Of a stretch of 64,000 nucleotides of DNA, positions 47,014 through 59,453 are shown piece by piece (the first letter of the stretch is position 1; every line of letters starts with the position of its first letter). Origin of the DNA: Beta vulgaris subsp. vulgaris (Eukaryota; Streptophyta; Magnoliopsida; Caryophyllales; Amaranthaceae); NCBI RefSeq assembly GCF_026745355.1, contig NC_079210.1, positions 6,259,972 through 6,323,971 on the forward strand, given 5' to 3'. The notes below the pieces were generated by a model. That model was given only the letters and a program-made list of their open reading frames with translations. It searched no databases and was not told the origin of the DNA. Both the position numbers and the translations under genes were made by a program.

Positions 47014-48135
47014 GTCAATACTCAACAACTCAAATTCAATACTTCAATGATAACTAGGACCACAAACAGTGCCCATACACTGAAAGCGAGAAGTGGTACT
47101 GCCCATATCTACATGTCTGCACTTCAGTCAAAACAATGGAAAAAATATAAGACTTCCAAAAAATAATAATAACACCCAATTCGAATTTAGTCATTTTCAA
47201 ATTATCAGATAATTCACTGGCAAATTTCAATTACAAAAACACTGTTCTACAATTTCTAGAGCACAACAAATCTATAAAGATGTCAAATTATGCAAGACAA
47301 CCATACCTGCAAACTTTATAATTTATATTTACAGCAAGGTAAGAATATTAAAATTCTGACTCTAATTTGTCAAAATAAATACTTTTCAAATCTAAGTATC
47401 AAATTCAGCTGGTATTCAAATAACACAGTTTCCAAAATTTTAGATCTAGAACAAAAAAGAATGAGATAAATCTCCAAGCATAAAACCCAGTTAAGAAAAA
47501 CTGAAAAATCCCAGCAAAATATCTAGGTAATCCTAATCCCACATGCGCATTAAAATTAAAGTACATAATTTCAAGTCAAGAAAAAAAAAACAAAGTTAAC
47601 CCAATTACTAGAGCTAAAAATGAAAACAAAAATTCTAGCAAAATCTCAAATTTTCAATTAGGATCGCAACCAATTAAACCAAACATTCATATACCAAAAG
47701 CTCAAATTTACACAAACAATAAAGCTTATAAATCACCAAAATATCTGCTTAAATAACAAAATTAGCAAAAAAATTCCAGAAAAAAGTTAAAGAGTTCAAC
47801 TTACTGAGAGTCCAACTTGGGAAAAAAATTGGACAGAGCATAGATCCTCCAATAGTTCCAATCGATCAACTAATTTCTTCTAAAAACTTCACTAGATTTA
47901 AATATGAAATTTTTTCAAATCTATGAAATTTTACAAGAAAAATAAAGCTCAAAACTCATCTTTTTCTTCCCTTTTTTCTCACTTTTTTTTTGGCTCAAAA
48001 ATTTAAATGAAGACTTGAAAAATTAAAAGAGTTAGAAAATGCAAATGGGTTGTCGGAAAATTTTTGTGGGTAGTAAAATTCCGGCGACCGGAGAAGAGAG
48101 AGATTAAAGAGTTTTTAAGAGAGGGGAAAAATAGT
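47014..48135 (-). promoter_or_regulatory. 5' UTR, leader intron and promoter-proximal DNA of the DnaJ gene
   Basis: A donor (ACTCTCA|GTAAGTTG, near 47805) and an acceptor (GAAGTGCAG|ACATG, near 47115) define a probable ~690-bp intron within the 5' leader. Upstream, CTCTCTTCTCCGGTCGCCGG (near 48075-48100) and a pyrimidine-rich stretch resemble a plant 5' UTR start. No clear TATA box assigned. Confidence 0.5.
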
Positions 48136-48421
48136 TTACCAAAATGAATAAAATTGATACTTTGTGTAATGTATAATCTGGTTAAAAAGTAAGCGCCGTT
48201 TATGGTATTGCTATTTAATGGGATGATATTCTAAAATGCACACTAGTGTGTGATGCGCATACACCTATTTTTTATATAAAAATATAATTATAAATTAATA
48301 TATTTATAAAATATATAATATATATATATATAATTAGTATAATTAATCAACTTTTTTTTGGAGTGAATTTGGTGATGGGTAGTTGTGTCCATCAAAATTT
48401 AATGTGATGTCATTATATATT
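48136..48421. other. AT-rich intergenic DNA upstream of DnaJ
   Basis: Includes a CACACTAGTGTGTG palindrome near 48240. No gene seen. Confidence 0.4.
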
Positions 48422-48791
48422 TAATATTTTTTGAATTTATTATTCAACTTAACATGTATGTATTTCAGATTAGTATATTTCAATATTTCAATTTGATATG
48501 TTTTACTTTATATGTCAAGTTTGTTGACCAAGAAGGAAAATTACAATAACCATGTCATTAAATTTTTACTCATTGCATTACCTTTATAATATACTAGTAA
48601 TATATCTAATATTTTCTGACTTTATTATTCAACTTAACATGTTTGTATTTTTTGATTAGTATATTTCAATATTGCAATTTGATGTGTTTTGCTTTATATG
48701 TCAAGTTTGTTGACCAAGAAAAAAATTACAATAACTATGCCATTTAATTTTTACTTATTTCATTACCTTTATAATATACTAGTAATTATTT
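48422..48791. repeat. Tandem duplication of a ~185-bp unit
   Basis: Two copies (48422-48606, 48607-48791) share TTATTATTCAACTTAACATG and GTCAAGTTTGTTGACCAAGA with scattered differences, so this is an older duplication. Confidence 0.85.
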
Positions 48792-49305
48792 AGATATGGA
48801 TGTGGTAACTTCTTATTTCAGTATTATAACAAAAATGAATTAGTACCCCCACAATTTACAAAATCTTGTTGGACCTTAAACACAATTAGACTAGACTATT
48901 AGGATCCTCACTACTAAATACTATTGTAATAATGCAATGATATTTGAGATTTTGCTATACCTATATAGTCTATGGCACTTCAAAGTTCTAAATTACTACA
49001 AACAATTGCAGTAGATGTAAATAATTTCATTGATATAACAAGTTGTCAATAGAAGTAATTCAAACTTTAGTATGTAAGCTCTAGGAAAGTTTTAGCTAGG
49101 AAAGTTTTAGATCCGACAAAATGATAAGTTAAAGGAATGATTTATTACATGATGCACAATTGCACATTATAAGCTAGTAAGCAACTATGACATACCAAAG
49201 CCATTGACACGAAATGTCAATGGAGTAGCCAACTATTAGGGTTTTTGGCGTATTTAGAGAGTGTATCTTATATATGTCACTTAGTTTAATTGGTTAAGTT
49301 GTATG
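48792..49305. other. AT-rich spacer, no gene seen
   Basis: TTAGTTTAATTGGTTAAGTT near 49280 looks tRNA-like but lacks a partner box. Confidence 0.35.
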
Positions 49306-49316
49306 AGAGTAGAATT

Positions 49317-49457
49317 TTCTTTTAAGGCAAGGAGAATTCTCTTGCAAAAAAGGGGAAAAATTGGGGATCCTTCTTATAAGGGGTGAGAATCAAACTTCTT
49401 GTCACATGAGTAGAAGAATGGTCTTACAACCACTAAGCCAACCTTGATTCTCATATA
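49317..49457 (-). mobile_element. tRNA-derived SINE (141 bp) with perfect TSD
   Basis: Minus strand begins near GAATCAAGGTTGGCTTAGTG. Box A-type TGGCTTAGTGG and box B-type AGTTTGATTCTC lie about 35 bp apart, and the element ends in an A-rich tail (plus-strand TTCTTTT). It is flanked by an 11-bp duplication AGAGTAGAATT (49306-49316, 49458-49468). Confidence 0.78.
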
Positions 49458-49468
49458 AGAGTAGAATT

Positions 49469-50638
49469 GAAGTTCGTCTTTAAAAATACTTTTGGTACTC
49501 ACTTTACACCAAAAAGAGAGAGGGATCGTAGATTATTAAATAACAACTATTAGGACTTACTATAATAGTGATTAATGTATCTTTTACTTCTCTTGGTAAG
49601 ACAATAGGACTTGTTTTGGAGATGTTTCACATCCATACTAAAGATGGAAGGGCTAAAACTACTTTATCGGGTTTTATTAAACTATTTTTGAGGGATCTTA
49701 TTGGGCCAATAGATCATCATGATTATTAGTATTGAGTGAAAATCTCTAATCTTCATCCATTGATTTTTTACGTAGTTTGGAATTGTTTGTAAAATTATTT
49801 ATAGAAAACACACTTAAGCAATGATTTATCTTAAACTCATTTCAAATTGAAATAGCACTCCCTTTTTTTCTAATAATATAATATATTCAACGAACTATCG
49901 TTTTTTCATTAATGACCTACTTAAATTTTAACCTCCCCCTTGCCCCACCTAATGTAATAAACACCTTTGTTGTTACCCTTCCCCAACTTTCTCAGATTCC
50001 CTATTTCTCCTCGATTTATTGATTTCTCTCAGGCCCTAACCTATTTCTAATTATGTGTGAGAATATTAATCAACTCACAAACACATTATATATCTAAATC
50101 ACTAAATTATATAGTCTTGTGAGGGTGACACATAAGATATGGAATCATATTTTTAAATCACTTTAGTCGCTCATTTACAAAGAAAGATCATTACACACAC
50201 ATAAATAGTCAAACAGATCCGCTTAGAAATTAACACTTGACGCCTTAAACCACTATTCATCGACTATTTAACTTACTCTCATTAGTTTTATATGCATTTT
50301 ATTTCTTCGCGAGACTGAAAACCTGATTTAACCCGACCCGATATGGCACAAAATCTCATGGACTCGAGATGGACTCGTACCACAACGGATGCGACCCGAC
50401 CCGAATGTAACTTGAAGACAAAGTTGACCCGATTATGACCCGACTTGTTATAACCCACTCTGCAACCGATCGTATGATCCTTTTGCCACCTTTACTCAAA
50501 ATAGTGCATTAAAATATTAAATAACACTATGTATGAAAGTATACATATGCAAGAGAATATAAGATAAGGTGGGTAGATGAATAATGGTTAATATGTAAAT
50601 GTTGCATCCCTTAGAGAAAGAAGTATGGTTTATAAAAA
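49469..50638. other. Intergenic DNA, no gene seen
   Basis: 50325-50470 is rich in GACCCGACCCGA words like those inside hAT MITEs and is probably a fragment of one. The rest is AT-rich. Confidence 0.4.
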
Positions 50639-50917
50639 GGATCTTGCTAACGGACGCCCCGGGGCGCTAGATAAGAAATATGTTGTTTTACTTAATTACT
50701 CATATTTATATAAAATAATAGAATAAGGTATAATTTCAATGCAAAGCATTTAATGTTTTTCAAAAGGAAAAGGGAAAACATTTAATTCCAATGCAAAGCA
50801 CTTAAATGCATTGCATTGGAATTATACATTATTATATTATTTTATATAAATATGAGTAATTAAGTAGAACAATATATTTCTTATCTAGCGCCCCCGGAGC
50901 GTCCGTTAGCTTTTGCC
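50639..50917. mobile_element. Mutator-like MITE (279 bp) with perfect 9-bp TSD
   Basis: Ends GGATCTTGCTAACGGACGC and GCGTCCGTTAGCTTTTGCC; the arms pair over about 90 bp (GCGCTAGATAAGAAATAT... TACTCATATTTATATAAAA). It is flanked by TTATAAAAA on both sides (50630-50638, 50918-50926). Confidence 0.9.
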
Positions 50918-50926
50918 TTATAAAAA

Positions 50927-51555
50927 TTAAATACATAACCCAAAATAGTATTATTTGACTAAGTAGTGACACAATCTTACGGCAATCGATGTAATTAATA
51001 TTTATTTATTACTTAATATTTTTATTTTTAACCTTTTTATATGTAAATAAAAGGACGAAGCATTGAATATAAAATCCTCATACAAAACGATGAACAAAAT
51101 CCAAAACCTCGATTTGAAATCATGCACAAAAACATAAAGTTAATTGTTTGTAATTTGGATTATTGTCAAGTAAAAAGATAACTAAAGTAACTTTTGGTGA
51201 AAAATTTGATGACCAATAGTTTTTTTTGTTTAAATAAGATTTTTAAGAAAGAGGAAAAATAAAAAGATCGTTTTTTTAGTGGAAAATAAAAAGATTGTTG
51301 AAGTTTTGGGAAATTAAAAAATAATCAGTGTTAATTGTTTGGGGTAATCTGATTTAGTTTGAATTTTAATGAAACCATTATTATAAAAATGGAATTTTAA
51401 TCCCCTCAAAAAAAAAAAATGGAATTTTAATACCAGATTTATTATATATCTAAAATTAAAGGAATATTTTTACAACAATTAAATATACAATTAATTTAGA
51501 TTTTATCACTTATGGAATCAATATTCTAAGGGTAAAAATACTGGTCTTGCTTACA
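50927..51555. other. AT-rich spacer, no gene seen
   Basis: Only A/T runs and short frames. Confidence 0.4.
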
Positions 51556-51818
51556 TCTATACAAATATATTAAAAGACGTGCGAAAACAAGAAACTGTGC
51601 CACGTGGCGCTCTCCCTAGGAGTTTTAGTTCATGTAATCCATGTACAATAAAAAAATTAAGAAATTGCATAATATAGGGTTTGACCCCAAGACCTCAAGT
51701 ACATATACTAAAGTTTTAACCACTAGGCTAAGTTGTATTTAGTGTTATTCTCATAAAGTATTATATTAATAAACGAAATTTTTTCTTATCCGGAGCATAG
51801 CCCGGGCCTAATAACTAG
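51556..51818 (+). mobile_element. Non-autonomous Helitron (263 bp), copy B
   Basis: Same length and layout as the copy at 41226: TCTATACAAATATATTAAAA start after A, hairpin CCGGAGCATAGCCCGGG, end CCTAATAACTAG before T. Scattered substitutions separate the two. Minus-strand box A/B-like words are retained (TAGCCTAGTGG; GGGGTCAAACCC). Confidence 0.88.
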
Positions 51819-52222
51819 TTTAACTGAAACTGAGCAATGTTAAAGCGGAAAAATAGAATTTTTACTGGAAACTATCATGTGAATATTATATGGGTATACA
51901 AATATATCTTGAGTGGTTAATTGAATAATTAAACATGTTAAGATTTGTTTTAAGCCAATAGCAAATCATAGTCTAATCTTATAAAACCATTTTGACACAA
52001 TGACAATACTGTAATTTCTTGAAAACAAGTATCTAAAGGATTATTTCTTATGATCAATAGTGGTTTATGAATTATTAAAGTAAAATGATATAATAAACAT
52101 ATATTTGGGGTTGTATGACCTTGAACCATCCAAATTAGCCTTTTAATGAACAAGTTTAAAAGTCAATAATCATGAACATGACTGATTCTAATGAAAATTA
52201 ATTGAGGTAAAATTATATCATG
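51819..52222. other. AT-rich spacer, no gene seen
   Basis: A 67-codon minus-strand ORF at 51950-52153 has no recognisable feature. Confidence 0.35.
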
Positions 52223-52577
52223 CTCCCCCGTCTCATAATATAGTGATCAAATTCTTTTTTGGGCGTCCCAAAATATTGTGCCTATTTTCTTTTTTATCAA
52301 TTTATTTGGACTAAATTATCCTTCATTTCTACATAAACTTTCCAAATTGCCACTACATTTCTTTCAAAATATATACCCTATTTATTGTTTTCCACCATTT
52401 CTAGAAATATTTATTGCTTTCTGATTTTACTTTAAGGGGAAAAAAATAATTCTAAGTTAAAAGTACCTAAAAAGCACTTCTTTAACTTATCTTTTTGGAA
52501 AATCCTACTACTCCTTCCATTTCCCTTAATCCCCTTAAAAATTGAGAAGTGAGCACTATATTATGGGACGGAGGGAG
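52223..52577. mobile_element. Stowaway MITE (355 bp)
   Basis: Ends CTCCCCCGTCTCATAATATA and TATATTATGGGACGGAGGGAG (52577). The right flank is TA, the left TG (mutated). Confidence 0.85.
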
Positions 52578-53064
52578 TACTTTTTAATGAGCGCAAATTC
52601 TTAAAAAAAAACGGTATCACGTTAGTGTTAACGTGAAACCAACTAATGTTATGCTAACAATGGAATTAATTAAGCGCTTGGACCTAATAGTTATGCTAGT
52701 ATAACCATCATATTTCTCTCTCAACTTATATTTTCTCTCTACAATGTCAATCTTCATTTTTCTCTCATGTGCCCCTCTCCTCTACCAACTCTCATTTCTT
52801 TCTCCTCTACCCCAGTTTCTCTCTGCTATGCCATTTCCATCTTCTCCACCCAAATTCCATTTCTCTCTAAAGCCTACAACTTTTTATTTTTCTTTCTTTT
52901 CTTTTTCGAATATTTGAAACTTTCAACAAATGTCTTTTTTTTCTTGTCTTCTCTAATCTTAATGATGAGAATTTGACGATGCTTAGTTTAGTTTAACCTA
53001 CTTAAACAACAATATTGTCGCATAAAAGTCAAGTAAGTATATTCTTAATTTCTCCATATGTTGA
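52578..53064. other. CT-rich and AT-rich spacer
   Basis: 52700-52960 is pyrimidine-rich (TTTCTCTCTCAAC, TTTCTCCTCTACCCC). No gene seen. Confidence 0.4.
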
Positions 53065-55612
53065 TGTAACACCACGATAATTCTCTCTTTTTAAAAATAC
53101 ATTTACAATATAAAACTTAGAGAATTACCCAATTATTATTGCCTGTATGATAACGTATCGGCTTATTCAGAATTTTGCAGCGGAAAATATATATATAACT
53201 AAACTTTAAACTTTATTATAATTAAATAAATAAGTATTTAGAACAACCAATCTAAATGATTCTACTCAAACAACATAATAAAATATGTTCTTATTAATGT
53301 AGAAATTAAATATACTAGTTACACATTCTCTCCATTCCAGATTCCCAATGATGCACATCTGCGAACCTGTAATGTCAATGATATACTGAATCTGCTCACC
53401 AAAACGGATCATCACACGTTCAATAAGGCAAAGTCATGATCACACACACAGACAAAGCACGTAATCAGCAAAGCTGAGTACTACATACTAAAACATAAGT
53501 ATTCCTAACATGATACTAAAAAATAATGTGTAGGGATAAATAATAACATAATCATATAATAATCTGCAAATAACTTTAACTGAACTAAACTCTATACATC
53601 CTTTTTTTTATACTTAAATGGAATAGTTATTGGAACTAAGTTGACTTATCTACTAATGCCTTCATTAAGAAGACGAAATACGGGCGCCACTTCGTATTAC
53701 AGAATGACCTGCGATATCGAGGAACTTTTGAAAATAAAAGAGGGATGGTGATCAATCCATCTCCTAGAAAAGCCATGGGCTACCACCATGTACTCCAACC
53801 CTTAACGTCCAACTCTAAACGTGCAACAATCTAAAGTCTATAACTACTCTCGTTACACTTTACGTTAATTATCAATTATCACTTGTTATGACATACATAC
53901 AAGCAACACGGGAATAATAAACAATCAGTCACAACTGAACTTCTTTTATCTTAGGATTTAATAAGTGATCACGACTTACAATCCAAGACTTACTTTTCTT
54001 TTTAATCTGAACTTTCTAATTTGTTGAACCTAGCCAACAATAATCTTACCTTTAAAAAGGCATAACTTATCAACTTACCAAATAAGGCCTACGGTCCTCA
54101 TAAGATAGTGAAAATAAAACTTGTCAGGGAATACATGAATAACATGATTCAATCTCTATAACATATATTAATTCCTCATGCAAATTAATAAATTAAATTT
54201 CTTCTTCATGCTTGCATCAAATATTTCATACAAACATACAATCTAGTACTCATAATAATCTCAAATCACATGCTTGCACACATGCATAAAATATGTAACA
54301 ATCAAATACTAGAAATCATATATGAACATAATAAGTTCCTATACATGATACTAAAATCTTTTCTACTTAAATCATGATACTAATCACGTAGCACACAGGT
54401 ATGTACGTACCTTGTGTAAACTAGTCGGCATGCCACTTTTAACTTCTTAATAGTCTCCTACAGAATATTCTCCGCCTAGAAATCAATATAACCAAAATCA
54501 ATACTCTTAAATAAAAAATACAAAATCCCCTCTAAATATATTCAAAAGTTAATTTTAATATCAAAACTTCAATTACTTTTAATTCCTAGTATAGTACTAC
54601 CATACTAGTAAATAAAAATTCCTAAAACTCCATAAATAAAATCCTCTGATATTCCAGCAACTTTAAAAATCATAAAACCTTCTTTAAACATATATATATA
54701 AACATGTTTAAAATCATAATCTAAATCAATCTCATAGTATCTAACATGCTACTATGATTTTCTAGTAATTAAAACCCTAAAAATCCATGCTTTAATGATT
54801 AAACTACAATCTAACCATAATAACAAATCTGAATTTTTATTCTTATAACATAATATATATATGAATTAGGATTGTTTATCAAAATAGTAAATTAAAACCA
54901 ATAATCATGATTAACATTAAAAGAAAGCATAAAAACATAGTCTTTAATGGAATCTTGACGAAAAAGAAAAGAAAACAACCAACAAGAGGAAGAACAAGGG
55001 ACACGCCGGAGATAAGGAAGCACTGCAGTAGCAGGCGGCGGTATTCCTTGGCGATTTTATAGATTTTGTGACGTTTCTTGTTGAAGAAGAAACGTTACTT
55101 GAACAAGAAGAAAAGGTTTGAGAGAAAGAACGAAAAAGGAAGATGAGAAAAGGAGAGAGAAAAATCGAGAGAGAGGAGAGAGAATCGTGAGAATTGAAGG
55201 TGAGGAGAGAGAAAATAATTCTTGTGTGGGGTAAAATAATTGGGTTTTAGGATATTTATAAAGGGCTTCGTTTTTGGGCTTAGGAAAAAGGAGATAAGGC
55301 TTAATGAAAATTGGTGATGAATAGGATAAACAAATTAGAACTTTTATCATCAATATGACTCCTTTTCCTTATTGGATTCCTCAAGTCCATTAGAATTATT
55401 TTCCAAAGAAATTAGTATTTAAAACTTTTATCAAAGCATGCTTAATTAAAATATTTTCACCTTTTGTAAATCATTAAAATAAATTTATTTGACTTTTAAA
55501 ATAGTCAACCTTTTTAAATAGTCAAATCATTTTAAACTAGATTATATTTAAATATAAATATATAAATACTAAAATATATTTATAAAATCCTTTAAAATTA
55601 TGAGGGATTACA
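53065..55612 (-). mobile_element. Solo LTR (2.55 kb), Ty3-gypsy-like, perfect 5-bp TSD
   Basis: The segment runs TGTAACACCACGATAATTC ... ATGAGGGATTACA, with TGTAA/TTACA ends, flanked by GTTGA (53060-53064 and 55613-55617). On the minus strand it reads TGTAATCCCTCATAATTTT ... CGTGGTGTTACA, like LTRs of plant gypsy elements. No gag-pol, PBS or PPT lies inside, so it is a single LTR left by LTR-LTR recombination. A CT/GA-rich block (54950-55220) may be the transcribed leader. Confidence 0.82.
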
Positions 55613-55791
55613 GTTGAACCATAGTTTTTTTTCGATGAAAATGTACGAAGTATTATTACCAAAAAGCATCAAAGCTCCAGCTTACAACAAAGCATTACAT
55701 CACCATCCAATAACAAATAGAAAGACATAAAAAACAAAACAACCCAACTACACAAACCAGGACAAATAACACCAAAAACAAACTAACGCCA

Positions 55792-58700
55792 TCAAGCGTT
55801 ACTCAGCAAACCAAAGTTGTTCACTATCACTCCATCTATGGAACATCTTCCCCTTGACATGAATACACACATCAATCTGGATTTGCTCAATAACAAACTC
55901 AGGCCTCCACACAACATCCTCCCATAAAGCATTGTTCCTGGCCTTTTAGATTTGATAAGCAGTAGCCGCAAGACAAGCATATGCCACTTTTTGTTGGGTT
56001 TTGCTTCGAAACTCACTACCCCATTTCTTCCAGTGCACATAAATATTCTCTCGAGCACCCATTTTACTGTGTAGCCCGTTCATAATTCCTTGACACACAT
56101 TCCTACTAAAAGGGCATTGAAAGAACATGTATGAGCAAGAATCAACACCTAATTGACACAGAAGGCAAGCTACATCATGAAAAATACCAGATTGGTACAA
56201 TTTCTCCCTGTGTCCTGAGTTTCCCCAGCATAATCAACCAGGCAATAAAGGAGTAATTGGGAATGTTAATAGAGTTCCAAACCCAATGCTGCCATCCTAC
56301 ATTAACATGCTCACCTCTAAGCCAATTGTACCCCTGCTTCATAGTATAATCCTTGCTGCCATCAATCCAAGAGTTGTTATTATAAGCTACTTTGAATCTG
56401 TCCCTCATTCTACAAATGACCTTCTAAGACCAGCTAGCAGAATTAGGCGCTATATAGCTCCACCTGTCATCGTCCTTGATGTCAATGCTATGAACCCACC
56501 TAATCCACAAGATGTTTGCTTTTTTTAGCTATCTGCCAGGTGTACTTCCCAATTGCAGCCATGTTCCATAACAAACAGTCCTTGATTCCAAACCCACCAC
56601 TCCTTTTAGGCTTGAAAACCCAATCATAAGCTAATAAGGGAGTTTTAGTCAAGTGAGCCTTGCCATCCCACAAAAAAGCTCTGTAGGTTTGCACAATCTT
56701 TTGTAACACACCTTTAGGAAGTAAAAATACTTGGGCCCAATAGGTATGAAGGCTAAGTAAAACAGAATTCACTAGGACATTCCTTGCAGGAAAGGTGTCT
56801 AGATGTCGAATAAAGGATTCTATTTAGAATCTTATCAACTAGAACATCACAATCAGCAATTGAGACTCTTTTGGATGTAATGGGCACTCCCAAATATCGA
56901 AAACGAAGGTGCCCTTCTTGAATTAGTCACCTGTAATATCCTTGTTTGCAATTCATCCAAAACATTGCCAAAGTAGAGAGCAAACTTGTTAATATTAGCA
57001 CTGAACACAGAAGCTTGAGAGAAAGCTTTCAAAGCTCTAGTCATGAACACAACTAACTTCACTTCCCCTTTGCAGAACATCATTAAGTCATCAACAAAAA
57101 TTAAGTGTGTAATCTTAAGAGAGGAGCATCTATAATGATAAGCAAACCCATGCTTAATGCTCATCTTCTTAAGAATTCTAGTAAAATATTCCATTACTAG
57201 AACAATAGTAGGGGGAGGGGAGAGGATCCCCCTGTCTAAGTCCTTTCTTACCTTTGAAAAACCCACAAATCCCTCCATTTATGCTTATGGAAAAAGCAGG
57301 GCGAATGACAGAGGTCATAATCCAACCTCTGAATTGATCAGGAAAATGCAATTTCTTTAACAGCCCACCTAAGAAACCCCAACTGACAGATCGTATGCTT
57401 TCTCGAGATCAATTTTCATAGTGCACCTATGAGGTTCACTCTTCCTTTTGTACTGATTCAAAATATGTTGACAAATCAAGATGTCATGCATGAGAATCCT
57501 ATTTTCAACAAACGCACTTTGAACCTGGTCAACAAGGCAAGATAACATCACCTTCAACCTATTGAAAAGCATTTTGGAGATAACTTTGTAAAGCACATTG
57601 CAGTATGCTATAGGTCTGAATTGGCTAACATCTTCAGGTTGTTCCACTTTTGGATTTAAACAAAGGGTTATGACATTAATTTGTTTCAAAACCTTCATGT
57701 CTAAAAGAAATCCAAAACACCTGTCACAATGTCATTACCCACACAAGACCAACCTTTCCTGAAAAAACCACTTGGATATCCATCAAGACCAACCACTTTT
57801 TCTTCATCAATGTCAAACGAGGCAACTTTAACATCTGCACCAGTAAAAGAAGCACACAAATCTCGCTGTTGACTAACATTCACCACCTTTCCTTCATTGA
57901 TAATAACATTGCTTACGTGATTATCTGCAACATTATCAGTACCTAATAAATCTTTATAATACCTCAAGAAAGCAGATTCAACATCACTAGGATTCTCTTG
58001 CCAAACCCTAGCAGTATCCTTGACTCGATAGACATGATTCTACTGTCTCCTTTTTCTCAAGCATGCATGAAAATAGGCAGAGTTCTCAATCCTCACCTTT
58101 TATCAGACATTCTTGACTTTCTGCTTTAGGATACTGTATCTAGCAGCTGTCAATCTACTTTTCTACTGCTTAGCGAACTCCTCCTGATTATGTAACTCCT
58201 CATTTGAAGGTTGTTGATAAATTGCCTTCTGCAGATCAGTAAGCCTTGTGAGTGCAACCTGGGCTTCCTTCTCAACATTGGCAAATCTCTCTCTGTGTAA
58301 AGCTTTCAGAGAATGTTTTAATTGTTTCAGCTTTGTGACAACTTGGAACATTGCAAGACCATGTACACTCCCTTACCAACAATCAACAACTCTACTCATA
58401 AAGTCTTCAGAATTAGCCCACATACTTAAACTACTTAGCTTTTTACACCATATTAACATCAAGCTTAATGATAATAAAATAATGATATGAGATTCTCTTA
58501 GTTAAAAGCACTGCATACTCTGAAAGTATTGAACCAATTGTCATTAGCCAAAACACGATCATCTTCGAGAATACCCTACTTTCATCCTCTTGTTTATTCG
58601 ACCAAGTGAAAAAGGCCCAATAGAAGGGTGATCATGAATCAAACACCCCCTCACACAATCCTTGAAATGGCCTACCTCATCTAGTGTAACTAGAGACCCA

Positions 58701-59154
58701 ATGCTTCCCCTTAGGTTCAAAACAGTATTGAAATCTCCAAGCACCAGCCAAGTCCCACTGACTTTCCTACTGATCTGAACAAGAGACCTTCATAACTCTT
58801 CCCTATCACTAGAGTCATTGAACCGATAAACTACTGTAACTTTAAACTGCTTCCCAGTTGCCTAGTGCACAACCTCACAATGGATAAACTGAGCGCCGTA
58901 ATCACACACATTCACTATAAATATACTAGGTCTCCATATTAGCCAGATTCCTACCACCAACATGAAACTAGAAGTTAGTGATGATAGACCAACCATCACA
59001 CACATTAGGGAATCTTTATGAAAGTTAACAACCTTCACCCTAGTTTCAAGAAGCCCAAATAGCCCATGTTATAGTGAGACAGAACCCACTTCACATCATT
59101 ATGTTTTTGAAGGATATTTAGGCCTCAAATATTCCAACTTCCTACACTATCCAT
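55792..59154 (-). pseudogene. LINE ORF2 (endonuclease, RT, zf-RVT), frameshifted
   Basis: From ATG 59154 (MDSVGSWNI): endonuclease with LGDFNTVLNLRGSIGS (near 58740), a linker, and RT with SQFRPIAYCNVLYKVISKML, VQSAFVENRILMHDILI, MKIDLEKAYDL and THLIFVDDLMMFCKG (the FxDD catalytic block, near 57095). Then VFLLPKGVLQKIVQTYRAFL and WNMAAIGKYTW, and zf-RVT (ACLLCQLGVDSCSYMFFQC, near 56150). RNase H is not evident. At least seven frame breaks or stops. Not functional. Confidence 0.82.
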
Positions 59155-59453
59155 TAGGAGGCTGCAGCACCCCCTCTCCCTACATCTTGTTAACATCTAC
59201 TGATTGATCAAAATCTGCAGGACCATCGCCAATGACAAGATGTTCCCTTTCCTGGCCAATTTCAGTGTTACCGGTTTCAATGTTTCTCATTACTTGTTCA
59301 GGCTCAGTAGTCACTTCTGTACTCTCAGTAACATGCCTTATTTCCCCAATGGAGCCTTCTACAACAACCCACCAACACCTTCTCCCATATTCTGATAATT
59401 GTTGTCAACAGCATTAATCTTATTGACAACAACATCTTGTGGTATCTTAGCTT

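Noticed and set aside
57157..57360. Plus-strand ORFs within the LINE at 55.6-60.6 kb (also 59204, 59765 and 60157)
   Set aside because: Shadows of the minus-strand LINE genes.
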